NCBI GenBank assembly: GCA_949316495.1
Contig: OX439000.1
Location: 70,996,570-71,060,569 of the forward strand
DNA length: 64,000 bases
Source: Amphiduros pacificus
Lineage: Eukaryota; Annelida; Polychaeta; Phyllodocida; Hesionidae
Direction: 5' to 3'
Shown here: piece after piece, positions 38,707 to 53,093 of the stretch
How the letters are laid out: every line of letters starts with the position of its first letter
Position numbering within the stretch: the stretch's first letter is position 1
Position numbers and translations under genes: made by a program
Notes under the pieces: generated by a model
What the model was told of the DNA's origin: nothing
Seen by the model: only the letters and a program-made list of their open reading frames with translations
Database searches by the model: none

Positions 38707-40202
38707 CTTCACCACCCATTACTTGTGAACATGGTCCATTAATAAGATAGTTGCAGCTGAGGTTCAATTCATTGTTATGAATATGGTGTGTCAGGGATAA
38801 TTGAGAAAGGTCGAATCCACAAATGGGTTGTTTACCTTCTCCCGTTGGTATCGTAAAAATGGCAATGAATGCCCCCTACCTGATATATTATGTTGGTCAT
38901 AATGCAATACAACGTTTTCCATGTATTCTGAGATAGCATCCGTCATTTTTTGCTTTGCTAAGCATAGCTTCAGCAGTGAAGGGGAAGGGGAGAAATTTTC
39001 TGTCATTCTGTCTGTCCGTCTGCTCTGAAACTTCTGGAATTCTTAGCTCTTAATAGGTAATATGTTGAATTGTCTTAGGACCAATTCTACTATTTTCCAT
39101 TAGGCTCAGAATTTATTGTTCCCATTTAAAAAAATGATTTTTGAAATAAAAAACTAAAACCTATCACAGAGTTGATAAGAAGGCTGACACTTGGAATAAC
39201 ATGACAAAACCAACCAATGAGAAGCCAGATAACAAGTTGAGACCAGTTTCAAAATGTAACATGCATTTTGATCGGTCAGAATAACCATCTGCACAATTCT
39301 GTTTTGGGATAGGATTTAAGTGATCATTAATGAAACAATTTGCATGCATTTCAAGGAAATGTTCACAAACATTACAAAAAAAGCAATGATCAGCCTCTAG
39401 GGCCATTCGCCTATGTTTACAAAATTTCAAATCGCTAAATTGGAATGCTGAATTGAGCGATTAAAGAGGATGTCATTTCCAAGTTGAAGAGAAACCAAAT
39501 ATCGTTGTGTGTTAATGCACACCTGAATGAATGAACGTGCGAGATTCAATTCAAATCTTTTATCAAATTTAAGTTTAAAATATTACAACCTACAGGGCAC
39601 TTTAAAGGTGAATATTTTTACATTTCAAATATTATTATATATTTGTAAGTCTGAAAGTACAAAATATATTCGGTAATAACGAGTTGACAATGAACCATGA
39701 CTAATACTAATAGCAATCCTACTATTTTGCCCATCACAAAAAGCCAGAGTGAAGCCCTTGTCATGTCCAGACCATATATTTAACAGGATAATTGGATTGT
39801 GATGAAGCTGTGTGCTTTTCATTACACTTGACATATTTACTTCTTAATGACTATCTCACAACCACGTACATGAAATTCTAACTGCAATATATCTTGTTTC
39901 CCACAAATTTAAACCATGCATTTTTTTCTCCGGTAATATAATGGTTTTGTGATTATTCTTATGACGTGTTATTTACATAAGGGAGACAACCGGACTGCAA
40001 GATATGTTATTAGTTGGGTGATGAACAGTTTTAACTTAATATCAATAGTGTCCCTTTACTTGTATTGACGTGCCTCTTTGGATAGTTTCTCTGAAAGAAA
40101 TAGAACGCCATGCAGAAATATAGCATTTTGATGATCATCTCCCATCATCATTATAACTACATTTATTTTCCGAAAAGTGTCAACACCTAATATGGACACA
40201 GT

Positions 40203-40203
40203 C

Positions 40204-40244
<41 letters not shown>

Positions 40245-40254
40245 CACACACACA
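40203..40254. repeat. (CA)n microsatellite
   Basis: About 26 CA units with one CAAACA interruption. It produces a VCVCVC frame on the minus strand that is not a gene. Confidence 0.97.
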
Positions 40255-41427
40255 GCCCAGGAATTAAGAAGGCTCGCGAGCAACCTCTGAAACCCATTAG
40301 TGGAGATAGGAAGTGATTTAGATCAATATTGTCATGAATGGTGGTAGGAAATTTTACAAAAAAACAATAATCGCGGGGAAATGGGTTTTATTCATTGAAG
40401 AGTTGCTAAATATAGATTGAATATAATGAAAGCTGTTCTCCATTAGTGTGACAGAGGTTTCTTTGACAAGAACCTTCATGTGACATGACTGCAATTACTA
40501 CAACAATGTGGGTCGTTGCCCTTTAATCCATGTGTGTAAGATTCCTTAAGACGACAGAAATGCTTTAAATTGACCTTAACGGAAATCAGTTCAGATTCAA
40601 GATTTTAGTGTTGTGTATGGTAGTTCAGATTGTGTCACACGCCCGGAGACTGCTTCAGAAATCTGATTCTTGCACAATATAATCAGTTGACATATTCCTT
40701 TCTGCCCTGACAGCAAGCAACCGATAAGGGCGGATACTCTTTGTAATGCAAGAGGATATTTCAGTTACTATAAGAAAGGAAGCCCTTCAAGAACCGAGTG
40801 ATAATAGAAGAGATTAAAGGAGACCAGTGTGGGCCAGTAGAAAATTGCCACATAGAAAAGACAGAGCTAGATTTCTGAAAATAACGAGTGAGGTCGTAAA
40901 TTACATACCATTACAACCAGACATTCTGATGCCCAACTGGAACGCATTTACGCATTTATAATCACACTGTTGATAATTCTTGACATACAAGGTCATATTT
41001 CTATCGCAGACAACTAATATTTTATTTACACTATATTTTGTTTTTTTACTTGCCACCAGCGAATCAACAAGAGGGAGAGAAACTGTTGAGCGTTTTGTGT
41101 TATCTGAATTATAATTTTTCTGCGAATGTGGCAATACCTGCTGTGTAGTGATGTGAACTCTAGAATTGGAGATTTAGATGTATCCCAGATATCAATGGCA
41201 TAACCCTCCCTAAAGTCATGAGCGCAGTTAATAAGTCACATGCTGAAAGCAAAATTGATTTTCCTTAAGTGTAGTAAGGTTTGTGTATTGAATGAGAGTA
41301 TTACTGAGAGTATAATGAGTATATATTTTTTCCAGTATCCCAATTTGAAGAGCAATGAATCTGTGTCTCAGATCCACTGGATCGTAGCCGATGTTAACTT
41401 TAACTTTAACTTAAGGTTGGTTGAATG

Positions 41428-41478
41428 AGCTTGAAAGTCATTTGGCCATTGTTACTGAATGGGCCATGAAAACGCCAA
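41428..41478 (+). mobile_element. family B fragment (3' part)
   Basis: GCTTGAAAGTCATTTGGCCAT, then ATGGGCCATGAAAACGCC, follow the order of CTCGAAAGTCGACCTGATATGGCC and CGTAAAAACACC at 13880-13935. Confidence 0.5.
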
Positions 41479-41529
41479 TTTAAAATTTCAATTATCAAGT
41501 ATGTAGTTGTTAACCATTAATCATGTGAA

Positions 41530-41613
41530 GACCCACAACCTTTGAATCACCATAAAGGAACTGGTGCTATGCAAATAAGCTTACGCTCTAATCAACTGCG
41601 CCACGGCCGTGCC
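41530..41613 (-). mobile_element. SINE family A, tRNA-like head only
   Basis: On the minus strand it reads GGGCACGGCCGTGGCGCAGTT, GATTAGAGCGTAAGCTTA and then GGTGATTCAAAGGTTGTGGGT. That is the first ~83 bp of family A. The body and tail are absent. It ends 59 bp before the large 67-bp satellite. Confidence 0.85.
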
Positions 41614-43734
41614 CTCTTCTATCGGGAACAGATGTTTTGACAAAATTGGGATCTAACCTAAGACCACTAATGCACCACTGTTCCCATACCAAACTGAGAC
41701 ATTACCGAGCAGTGAATATGTTGACTGACCTCGCTCATGCACCACTGTTCTCATACCAACCTGAGACATTACCGAGCAGAGAATATGTTGACTGAGCTCG
41801 CTCATGCACCACTGTTCTCATACCAAACTGAGACATTACCGAGCAGTGAATATGTTGACTGACCTCGCTCATGCACCACTGTTCTCATACCAACCTGAGA
41901 CATTACAGAGCAGAGAATATGTTGACTGAGCTCGCTCATGCACCACTGTTCTCAAACCAACCTGAGACATTACAGAGCAGAGAATATGTTGACTGAGCTC
42001 GCTCATGCACCACTGTTCTCATACCAAACTGAGACATTACCGAGCAGTGAATATGTTGACTGACCTCGCTCATGCACCACTGTTCTCATACCAACCTGAG
42101 ACATTACCGAGCAGAGAATATGTTGACTGAGCTCGCTCATGCACCACTGTTCTCATACCAACCTGAGACATTACAGAGCAGAGAATATGTTGACTGAGCT
42201 CGCTCATGCACCACTGTTCTCATACCAAACTGAGACATTACAGAGCAGAGAATATGTTGACTGACCTCGCTCATGCACCACTGTTCTCACACCAACCTGA
42301 GACATTACAGAGCAGAAAATATGTTGACTGAGCTCACCCATGCACCACTGTTCCCATACCAACCTGAGACATTACCGAGCAGAGAATATGTTGACTGAGC
42401 TCACTCATGCACCACTGTTCTCATACCAACCTGAGACATTACAGAGCAGAGAATATGTTGACTGAGCTCGCTCATGCACCACTGTTCTCATACCAACCTG
42501 AGACATTACAGAGCAGAGAATATGTTGACTGAGCTCACTCATGCACCACTGTTCCCATACCAACCTGAGACATTACCGAGCAGAGAATATGTTGACTGAG
42601 CTTACTCATTCACCACTGTTCTCAAACCAACCTGAGACATTACAGAGCAGAGAATATGTTGACTGAGCTCACTCATGCACCACTGTTCCAATACCAACCT
42701 AAGACATTACAGAGCAGAGAATATGTTGACTGTGCTCACATATGCACCACTGTTCTCATACCAACCTGAGACATTACAGAGCAGAGAATATGTTGACTGA
42801 GCTCACCCATGCACCACTGTTCTCATACCAACCTGAGACATTACAGAGCAGAGAATATGTTGACTGTGCTCACATATGCACCACTGTTCCCATACCAACC
42901 TGAGACATTACAGAGCAGAGAATATGTTGACTGTGCTCACATATGCACCACTGTTCCCATACCAACCTGAGACATTACAGAGCAGAGAATATGTTGACTG
43001 AGCTCACTCATGCACCACTGTTCCCATACCAACCTGAGACATTACCGAGCAGAGAATATGTTGACTGATCTCAACCATGCACCACTGTTCCCATACCAAC
43101 CTGAGACATTACAGAGCAGAGAATATGTTGACTGAGCTCACTCATGCACCACTGTTCCCATACCAACCTGAGACATTACAGAGCAGAGAATATGTTGACT
43201 GAGCTCACCCATGCACCACTGTTCTCATACCAACCTGAGACATTACCGAGCAGAGAATATGTTGACTGAGCTCACATATGCACCACTGTTCTCATACCAA
43301 CCTGAGACATTACAGAGCAGAGAATATGTTGACTGAGCTCACCCATGCACCACTGTTCTCAAACCAACCTGAGACATTACAGAGCAGAGAATATGTTGAC
43401 TGAGCTCACTCATGCACCACTGTTCTCAAACCAACCTGAGACATTACAGAGCAGAGAATATGTTGACTGAGCTCGCTCATGCACCACTGTTCCAATACCA
43501 ACCTAAGACATTACCGAGCAGAGAATATGTTGACTGTGCTCACATATGCACCACTGTTCTCATACCAACCTGAGACATTACAGAGCAGAGAATATGTTGA
43601 CTGAGCTCACCCATGCACCACTGTTCTCAAACCAACCTGAGACATTACAGAGCAGAGAATATGTTGACTGAGCTCACTCATGCACCACTGTTCTCATACC
43701 AACCTGAGACATTACAGAGCAGAGAATATGTTGA

Positions 43735-46700
43735 CTGAATTCACACATGCACCGCTGTTCCCATACCAACCTGAGACATTACAGAGCAGAGAATATGTTG
43801 ACTGTGCTCACATATGCACCACTGTTCTCATACCAACCTGAGACATTACAGAGCAGAGAATATGTTGACTGTGCTCACATATGCACCACTGTTCTCAAAC
43901 CAACCTGAGACATTACAGAGCAGAGAATATGTTGACTGAGCTCACACATGCACCACTGTTCTCATACCAACCTAAGACATTACAGAGCAGAGAATATGTT
44001 GACTGAGCTCACCCATGCACCACTGTTCTCATACCAACCTGAGACATTACAGAGCAGAGAATATGTTGACTGAGCTCACTCATGCACCACTGTTCTCATA
44101 CCAACCTGAGACATTACAGAGCAGAGAATATGTTGACTGAGCTCGCTCATGCACCACTGTTCTCAAACCAACCTGAGACATTACAGAGCAGAGAATATGT
44201 TGACTGTGCTCACATATGCACCACTGTTCTCATACCAACCTGAGACATTACAGAGCAGAGAATATGTTGACTGAGCTCACATATGCACCACTGTTCTCAT
44301 ACCAACCTGAGACATTACAGAGCAGAGAATATGTTGACTGAGCTCACTCATGCACCACTGTTCTCAAACCAACCTGAGACATTACAGAGCAGAGAATATG
44401 TTGACTGAGCTCGCTCATGCACCACTGTTCCAATACCAACCTAAGACATTACCGAGCAGAGAATATGTTGACTGTGCTCACATATGCACCACTGTTCTCA
44501 TACCAACCTGAGACATTACAGAGCAGAGAATATGTTGACTGAGCTCACTCATGCACCACTGTTCTCAAACCAACCTGAGACATTACAGAGCAGAGAATAT
44601 GTTGACTGAGCTCACTCATGCACCACTGTTCTCATACCAACCTAAGACATTACAGAGCAGAGAATATGTTGACTGAGCTCACCCATGCACCACTGTTCTC
44701 AAACCAACCTGAGACATTACAGAGCAGAGAATATGTTGACTGAGCTCACTCATGCACCACTGTTCTCATACCAACCTAAGACATTACAGAGCAGAGAATA
44801 TGTTGACTGAGCTCACCCATGCACCACTGTTCTCAAACCAACCTGAGACATTACAGAGCAGAGAATATGTTGACTGAGCTCACTCATGCACCACTGTTCT
44901 CATACCAACCTAAGACATTACAGAGCAGAGAATATGTTGACTGAGCTCACTCATGCACCACTGTTCTCAAACCAACCTGAGACATTACAGAGCAGAGAAT
45001 ATGTTGACTGAGCTCGCTCATGCACCACTGTTCCAATACCAACCTAAGACATTACCGAGCAGAGAATATGTTGACTGTGCTCACATATGCACCACTGTTC
45101 TAATACCAACCTGAGACATTACAGAGCAGAGAATATGTTGACTGAGCTCACCCATGCACCACTGTTCTCATACCAAACTGAGACATTACAGAGCAGAGAA
45201 TATGTTGACTGAGCTCACACATGCACCACTGTTCTCATACCAACCTAAGACATTACAGAGCAGAGAATATGTTGACTGTGCTCACATATGCACCACTGTT
45301 CTAATACCAACCTGAGACATTACAGAGCAGAGAATATGTTGACTGAGCTCACCCATGCACCACTGTTCTCATACCAAACTGAGACATTACAGAGCAGAGA
45401 ATATGTTGACTGAGCTCACACATGCACCACTGTTCTCATACCAACCTGAGACATTACAGAGCAGAGAATATGTTGACTGAGCTCACACATGCACCACTGT
45501 TCTCAAACCAACCTGAGACATTACAGAGCAGAGAATATGTTGACTGAGCTCACTCATGCACCACTGTTCTCAAACCAACCTGAGACATTACAGAGCAGAG
45601 AATATGTTGACTGAGCTCACTCATGCACCACTGTTCCCATACCAACCTAAGACATTACAGAGCAGAGAATATGTTGACTGAGCTCACTCATGCACCACTG
45701 TTCAAATACCAACCTAAGACATTACCGAGCAGAGAATATGTTGACTGTGCTCACATATGCACCACTGTTCTCATACCAACCTGAGACATTACAGAGCAGA
45801 GAATATGTTGACTGAGCTCACATATGCACCACTGTTCCCATACCAACCTGAGACATTACAGAGCAGAGAATATGTTGACTGAGCTCACTCATGCACCACT
45901 GTTCTCAAACCAACCTGAGACATTACAGAGCAGAGAATATGTTGACTGAGCTCACTCATGCACCACTGTTCCCATACCAACCTAAGACATTACAGAGCAG
46001 AGAATATGTTGACTGAATTCACACATGCACCACTGTTCTCAAACCAACCTGAGACATTACAGAGCAGAGAATATGTTGACTGAGCTCACTCATGCACCAC
46101 TGTTCCCATACCAACCTAAGACATTACAGAGCAGAGAATATGTTGACTGTGCTCACATATGCACCACTGTTCTCATACCAACCTGAGACATTACAGAGCA
46201 GAGAATATGTTGACTGAATTCACACATGCACCACTGTTCTCAAACCAACCTGAGACATTACAGAGCAGAGAATATGTTGACTGAGCTCACTCATGCACCA
46301 CTGTTCCCATACCAACCTGAGACATTACAGAGCAGAGAATATGTTGACTGAGCTCACTCATGCACCACTGTTCTCATACCAACCTGAGACATTACAGAGC
46401 AGAGAATATGTTGACTGAGCTCACTCATGCACCACTGTTCTCATACCAACCTGAGACATTACAGAGCAGAGAATATGTTGACTGTGCTCACATATGCACC
46501 ACTGTTCTCATACCAACCTGAGACATTACAGAGCAGAGAATATATTGACTGAGCTCACCCATGCACCACTGTTCTCAAACCAACCTGAGACATTACAGAG
46601 CAGAGAATATGTTGACTGAGCTCACTCATGCACCACTGTTCCCATACCAACCTAAGACATTACAGAGCAGAGAATATGTTGACTGAATTCACACATGCAC

Positions 46701-46816
46701 CACTGTTCTCAAACCAACCTGAGACATTACAGAGCAGAGAATATGTTGACTGAGCTCACTCATGCACCACTGTTCCCATACCAACCTAAGACATTACAGA
46801 GCAGAGAATATGTTGA
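43735..46816. repeat. 46-unit higher-order block, copy 1
   Basis: Rare variants mark this block and recur exactly 3,082 bp (46 x 67) downstream. TTCAAATACC occurs at 45701 and 48783, and ATATATTGACTG at about 46539 and 49621. The many linked CTAAG, GAATTC and CCAAT variants I traced in between keep the same order in both copies. Confidence 0.85.
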
Positions 46817-49800
46817 CTGAATTCACACATGCACCGCTGTTCCCATACCAACCTGAGACATTACAGAGCAGAGAATATGTTGACTGTGCTCACATATGCA
46901 CCACTGTTCTCATACCAACCTGAGACATTACAGAGCAGAGAATATGTTGACTGTGCTCACATATGCACCACTGTTCTCAAACCAACCTGAGACATTACAG
47001 AGCAGAGAATATGTTGACTGAGCTCACACATGCACCACTGTTCTCATACCAACCTAAGACATTACAGAGCAGAGAATATGTTGACTGAGCTCACCCATGC
47101 ACCACTGTTCTCATACCAACCTGAGACATTACAGAGCAGAGAATATGTTGACTGAGCTCACTCATGCACCACTGTTCTCATACCAACCTGAGACATTACA
47201 GAGCAGAGAATATGTTGACTGAGCTCGCTCATGCACCACTGTTCTCAAACCAACCTGAGACATTACAGAGCAGAGAATATGTTGACTGTGCTCACATATG
47301 CACCACTGTTCTCATACCAACCTGAGACATTACAGAGCAGAGAATATGTTGACTGAGCTCACATATGCACCACTGTTCTCATACCAACCTGAGACATTAC
47401 AGAGCAGAGAATATGTTGACTGAGCTCACTCATGCACCACTGTTCTCAAACCAACCTGAGACATTACAGAGCAGAGAATATGTTGACTGAGCTCGCTCAT
47501 GCACCACTGTTCCAATACCAACCTAAGACATTACCGAGCAGAGAATATGTTGACTGTGCTCACATATGCACCACTGTTCTCATACCAACCTGAGACATTA
47601 CAGAGCAGAGAATATGTTGACTGAGCTCACTCATGCACCACTGTTCTCAAACCAACCTGAGACATTACAGAGCAGAGAATATGTTGACTGAGCTCACTCA
47701 TGCACCACTGTTCTCATACCAACCTAAGACATTACAGAGCAGAGAATATGTTGACTGAGCTCACCCATGCACCACTGTTCTCAAACCAACCTGAGACATT
47801 ACAGAGCAGAGAATATGTTGACTGAGCTCACTCATGCACCACTGTTCTCATACCAACCTAAGACATTACAGAGCAGAGAATATGTTGACTGAGCTCACCC
47901 ATGCACCACTGTTCTCAAACCAACCTGAGACATTACAGAGCAGAGAATATGTTGACTGAGCTCACTCATGCACCACTGTTCTCATACCAACCTAAGACAT
48001 TACAGAGCAGAGAATATGTTGACTGAGCTCACTCATGCACCACTGTTCTCAAACCAACCTGAGACATTACAGAGCAGAGAATATGTTGACTGAGCTCGCT
48101 CATGCACCACTGTTCCAATACCAACCTAAGACATTACCGAGCAGAGAATATGTTGACTGTGCTCACATATGCACCACTGTTCTAATACCAACCTGAGACA
48201 TTACAGAGCAGAGAATATGTTGACTGAGCTCACCCATGCACCACTGTTCTCATACCAAACTGAGACATTACAGAGCAGAGAATATGTTGACTGAGCTCAC
48301 ACATGCACCACTGTTCTCATACCAACCTAAGACATTACAGAGCAGAGAATATGTTGACTGTGCTCACATATGCACCACTGTTCTAATACCAACCTGAGAC
48401 ATTACAGAGCAGAGAATATGTTGACTGAGCTCACCCATGCACCACTGTTCTCATACCAAACTGAGACATTACAGAGCAGAGAATATGTTGACTGAGCTCA
48501 CACATGCACCACTGTTCTCATACCAACCTGAGACATTACAGAGCAGAGAATATGTTGACTGAGCTCACACATGCACCACTGTTCTCAAACCAACCTGAGA
48601 CATTACAGAGCAGAGAATATGTTGACTGAGCTCACTCATGCACCACTGTTCTCAAACCAACCTGAGACATTACAGAGCAGAGAATATGTTGACTGAGCTC
48701 ACTCATGCACCACTGTTCCCATACCAACCTAAGACATTACAGAGCAGAGAATATGTTGACTGAGCTCACTCATGCACCACTGTTCAAATACCAACCTAAG
48801 ACATTACCGAGCAGAGAATATGTTGACTGTGCTCACATATGCACCACTGTTCTCATACCAACCTGAGACATTACAGAGCAGAGAATATGTTGACTGAGCT
48901 CACATATGCACCACTGTTCCCATACCAACCTGAGACATTACAGAGCAGAGAATATGTTGACTGAGCTCACTCATGCACCACTGTTCTCAAACCAACCTGA
49001 GACATTACAGAGCAGAGAATATGTTGACTGAGCTCACTCATGCACCACTGTTCCCATACCAACCTAAGACATTACAGAGCAGAGAATATGTTGACTGAAT
49101 TCACACATGCACCACTGTTCTCAAACCAACCTGAGACATTACAGAGCAGAGAATATGTTGACTGAGCTCACTCATGCACCACTGTTCCCATACCAACCTA
49201 AGACATTACAGAGCAGAGAATATGTTGACTGTGCTCACATATGCACCACTGTTCTCATACCAACCTGAGACATTACAGAGCAGAGAATATGTTGACTGAA
49301 TTCACACATGCACCACTGTTCTCAAACCAACCTGAGACATTACAGAGCAGAGAATATGTTGACTGAGCTCACTCATGCACCACTGTTCCCATACCAACCT
49401 GAGACATTACAGAGCAGAGAATATGTTGACTGAGCTCACTCATGCACCACTGTTCTCATACCAACCTGAGACATTACAGAGCAGAGAATATGTTGACTGA
49501 GCTCACTCATGCACCACTGTTCTCATACCAACCTGAGACATTACAGAGCAGAGAATATGTTGACTGTGCTCACATATGCACCACTGTTCTCATACCAACC
49601 TGAGACATTACAGAGCAGAGAATATATTGACTGAGCTCACCCATGCACCACTGTTCTCAAACCAACCTGAGACATTACAGAGCAGAGAATATGTTGACTG
49701 AGCTCACTCATGCACCACTGTTCCCATACCAACCTAAGACATTACAGAGCAGAGAATATGTTGACTGAATTCACACATGCACCACTGTTCTCAAACCAAC

Positions 49801-49898
49801 CTGAGACATTACAGAGCAGAGAATATGTTGACTGAGCTCACTCATGCACCACTGTTCCCATACCAACCTAAGACATTACAGAGCAGAGAATATGTTGA
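46817..49898. repeat. 46-unit higher-order block, copy 2
   Basis: Direct tandem copy of the preceding block. The ACCGCTGTTCCC variant at 43751 recurs at 46833, just inside the start of this copy. Correspondence breaks near 49900, where the next unit carries GTGCTCACATAT instead of GAATTCACACAT. Confidence 0.85.
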
Positions 49899-52800
49899 CT
49901 GTGCTCACATATGCACCACTGTTCCCATACCAACCTGAGACATTACAGAGCAGAGAATATGTTGACTGAATTCACACATGCACCACTGTTCTCATACCAA
50001 CCTGAGACATTACAGAGCAGAGAATATGTTGACTGAATTCACACATGCACCACTGTTCTCAAACCAACCTGAGACATTACAGAGCAGAGAATATGTTGAC
50101 TGAGCTCACTCATGCACCACTGTTCCCATACCAACCTGAGACATTACAGAGCAGAGAATATGTTGACTGTGCTCACATATGCACCACTGTTCCCATACCA
50201 ACCTGAGACATTACAGAGCAGAGAATATGTTGACTGAATTCACACATGCACCACTGTTCTCATACCAACCTGAGACATTACAGAGCAGAGAATATGTTGA
50301 CTGAATTCACACATGCACCACTGTTCTCATACCAACCTGAGACATTACAGAGCAGAGAATATGTTGACTGAATTCACACATGCACCACTGTTCTCAAACC
50401 AACCTGAGACATTACAGAGCAGAGAATATGTTGACTGAGCTCACTCATGCACCACTGTTCTCATACCAACCTGAGACATTACAGAGCAGAGAATATGTTG
50501 ACTGAGCTCACTCATGCACCACTGTTCCCATACCAACCTGAGACATTACAGAGCAGAGAATATGTTGACTGAGCTCACTCATGCACCACTGTTCTCATAC
50601 CAACCTGAGACATTACAGAGCAGAGAATATGTTGACTGAGCTCACTCATGCACCACTGTTCCCATACCAACCTGAGACATTACAGAGCAGAGAACATGTT
50701 GACTGATCTCAACCATGCACCACTGTTCCCATACCAACCTGAGACATTACAGAGCAGAGAATATGTTGACTGAGCTCACTCATGCACCACTGTTCCCATA
50801 CCAACCTGAGACATTACAGAGCAGAGAACATGTTGACTGATCTCAACCATGCACCACTGTTCCCATACCAACCTGAGACATTACAGAGCAGAGAATATGT
50901 TGACTGTGCTCACACATGCACCACTGTTCTCATACCAACCTGAGACATTACAGAGCAGAGAATATGTTGACTGAGCTCACACATGCACCACTGTTCTCAT
51001 ACCAACCTGAGACATTACAGAGCAGAGAATATGTTGACTGTGCTCACACATGCACCACTGTTCTCATACCAACCTGAGACATTACAGAGCAGAGAATATG
51101 TTGACTGAGCTCACTCATGCACCACTGTTCTCATACCAACCTGAGACATTACAGAGCAGAGAATATGTTGACTGAGCTCACTCATGCACCACTGTTCTCA
51201 TACCAAACTGAGACATTACAGAGCAGAGAATATGTTGACTGAGCTCACTCATGCACCACTGTTCTCAAACCAACCTGAGACATTACAGAGCAGAGAATAT
51301 GTTGACTGAGCTCACTCATGCACCACTGTTCTCAAACCAACCTGAGACATTACAGAGCAGAGAATATGTTGACTGAGCTCACTCATGCACCACTGTTCTC
51401 ATACCAACCTGAGACATTACCGAGCAGAGAATATGTTGACTGTGCTCACACATGCACCACTGTTCTCATACCAACCTGAGACATTACAGAGCAGAGAATA
51501 TGTTGACTGAGCTCACTCATGCACCACTGTTCTCATACCAACCTGAGACATTACCGAGCAGAGAATATGTTGACTGTGCTCACATATGCACCACTGTTCT
51601 CATACCAACCTAAGACATTACAGAGCAGAGAATATGTTGACTGAGCTCACACATGCACCACTGTTCTCATACCAACCTGAGACATTACAGAGCAGAGAAT
51701 ATGTTGACTGAGCTCACACATGCACCACTGTTCTCATACCAACCTGAGACATTACAGAGCAGAGAATATGTTGACTGAGCTCACTCATGCACCACTGTTC
51801 TCATACCAACCTGAGACATTACAGAGCAGAGAATATGTTGACTGAGCTCACACATGCACCACTGTTCTCATACCAACCTAAGACATTACAGAGCAGAGAA
51901 TATGTTGACTGAGCTCACACATGCACCACTGTTCCCATACCAACCTGAGACATTACAGAGCAGAGAATATGTTGACTGAGCTCACACATGCACCACTGTT
52001 CTCATACCAACCTGAGACATTACAGAGCAGAGAATATGTTGACTGAGCTCACACATGCACCACTGTTCCCATACCAACCTGAGACATTACAGAGCAGAGA
52101 ATATGTTGACTGAGCTCACACATGCACCACTGTTCTCATACCAACCTGAGACATTACAGAGCAGAGAATATGTTGACTGAGCTCACTCATGCACCACTGT
52201 TCTCATACCAACCTGAGACATTACAGAGCAGAGAATATGTTGACTGAGCTCACTCATGCACCACTGTTCTCATACCAACCTGAGACATTACAGAGCAGAG
52301 AATATGTTGACTGAGCTCACACATGCACCACTGTTCCCATACCAACCTGAGACATTACAGAGCAGAGAATATGTTGACTGAGCTCACACATGCACCACTG
52401 TTCTCATACCAACCTGAGACATTACAGAGCAGAGAATATGTTGACTGAGCTCACTCATGCACCACTGTTCTCATACCAACCTGAGACATTACAGAGCAGA
52501 GAATATGTTGACTGAGCTCACTCATGCACCACTGTTCCCATACCAACCTGAGACATTACAGAGCAGAGAATATGTTGACTGAGCTCACTCATGCACCACT
52601 GTTCTCAAACCAACCTGAGACATTACAGAGCAGAGAATATGTTGACTGAGCTCACTCATGCACCACTGTTCCCATACCAACCTGAGACATTACAGAGCAG
52701 AGAATATGTTGACTGAGCTCACTCATGCACCACTGTTCTCAAACCAACCTGAGACATTACAGAGCAGAGAATATGTTGACTGAGCTCACTCATGCACCAC

Positions 52801-53093
52801 TGTTCCCATACCAACCTGAGACATTACAGAGCAGAGAATATGTTGACTGAGCTCACTCATGCACCACTGTTCTCATACCAACCTGAGACATTACAGAGCA
52901 GAGAATATGTTGACTGAGCTCACTCATGCACCACTGTTCTCATACCAACCTGAGACATTACAGAGCAGAGAATATGTTGACTGAGCTCACTCATGCACCA
53001 CTGTTCTCAAACCAACCTGAGACATTACAGAGCAGAGAATATGTTGACTGAGCTCACTCATGCATTACTGTTCCCATACCAACCTAAGACATT

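Larger units (their letters stand above)
38074..41427. other. no supported gene
   Basis: Contains a small hairpin at 38669 and a CA microsatellite at 40203. Minus-strand frames at 38791, 39164, 39625 and 40901 have no recognisable domain. The one at 39164 has scattered Cys/His residues but no regular spacing. Confidence 0.4.
41672..53093. repeat. 67-bp satellite array, about 170 units
   Basis: The unit reads GCACCACTGTTCTCATACCA, ACCTGAGACATTACAGAGCA, GAGAATATGTTGACTGAGCT, CACTCAT. Phase is kept throughout 11.4 kb with few indels. Variants fall at fixed sites: CTCAT/CCCAT/CTCAA/CCAAT, CTGAG/CTAAG, ACAG/ACCG, and GAGCTCACTCAT/GTGCTCACATAT/GAATTCACACAT. The first ~10 units carry CTCGCTCAT and GCAGTGAAT variants in an alternating pattern and form a separate edge subfamily. 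Stops occur in the frames, so it is not coding. Confidence 0.98.

Noticed and set aside
39164-39430. 88-codon Cys/His-containing frame, possible zinc finger
   Set aside because: Cys and His spacing is irregular and matches no known finger. Surrounding sequence has no exon signals.
22296-53093. CRISPR array, given regular repeats
   Set aside because: Units abut with no unique spacers, the variants are point changes, and the window is eukaryotic.
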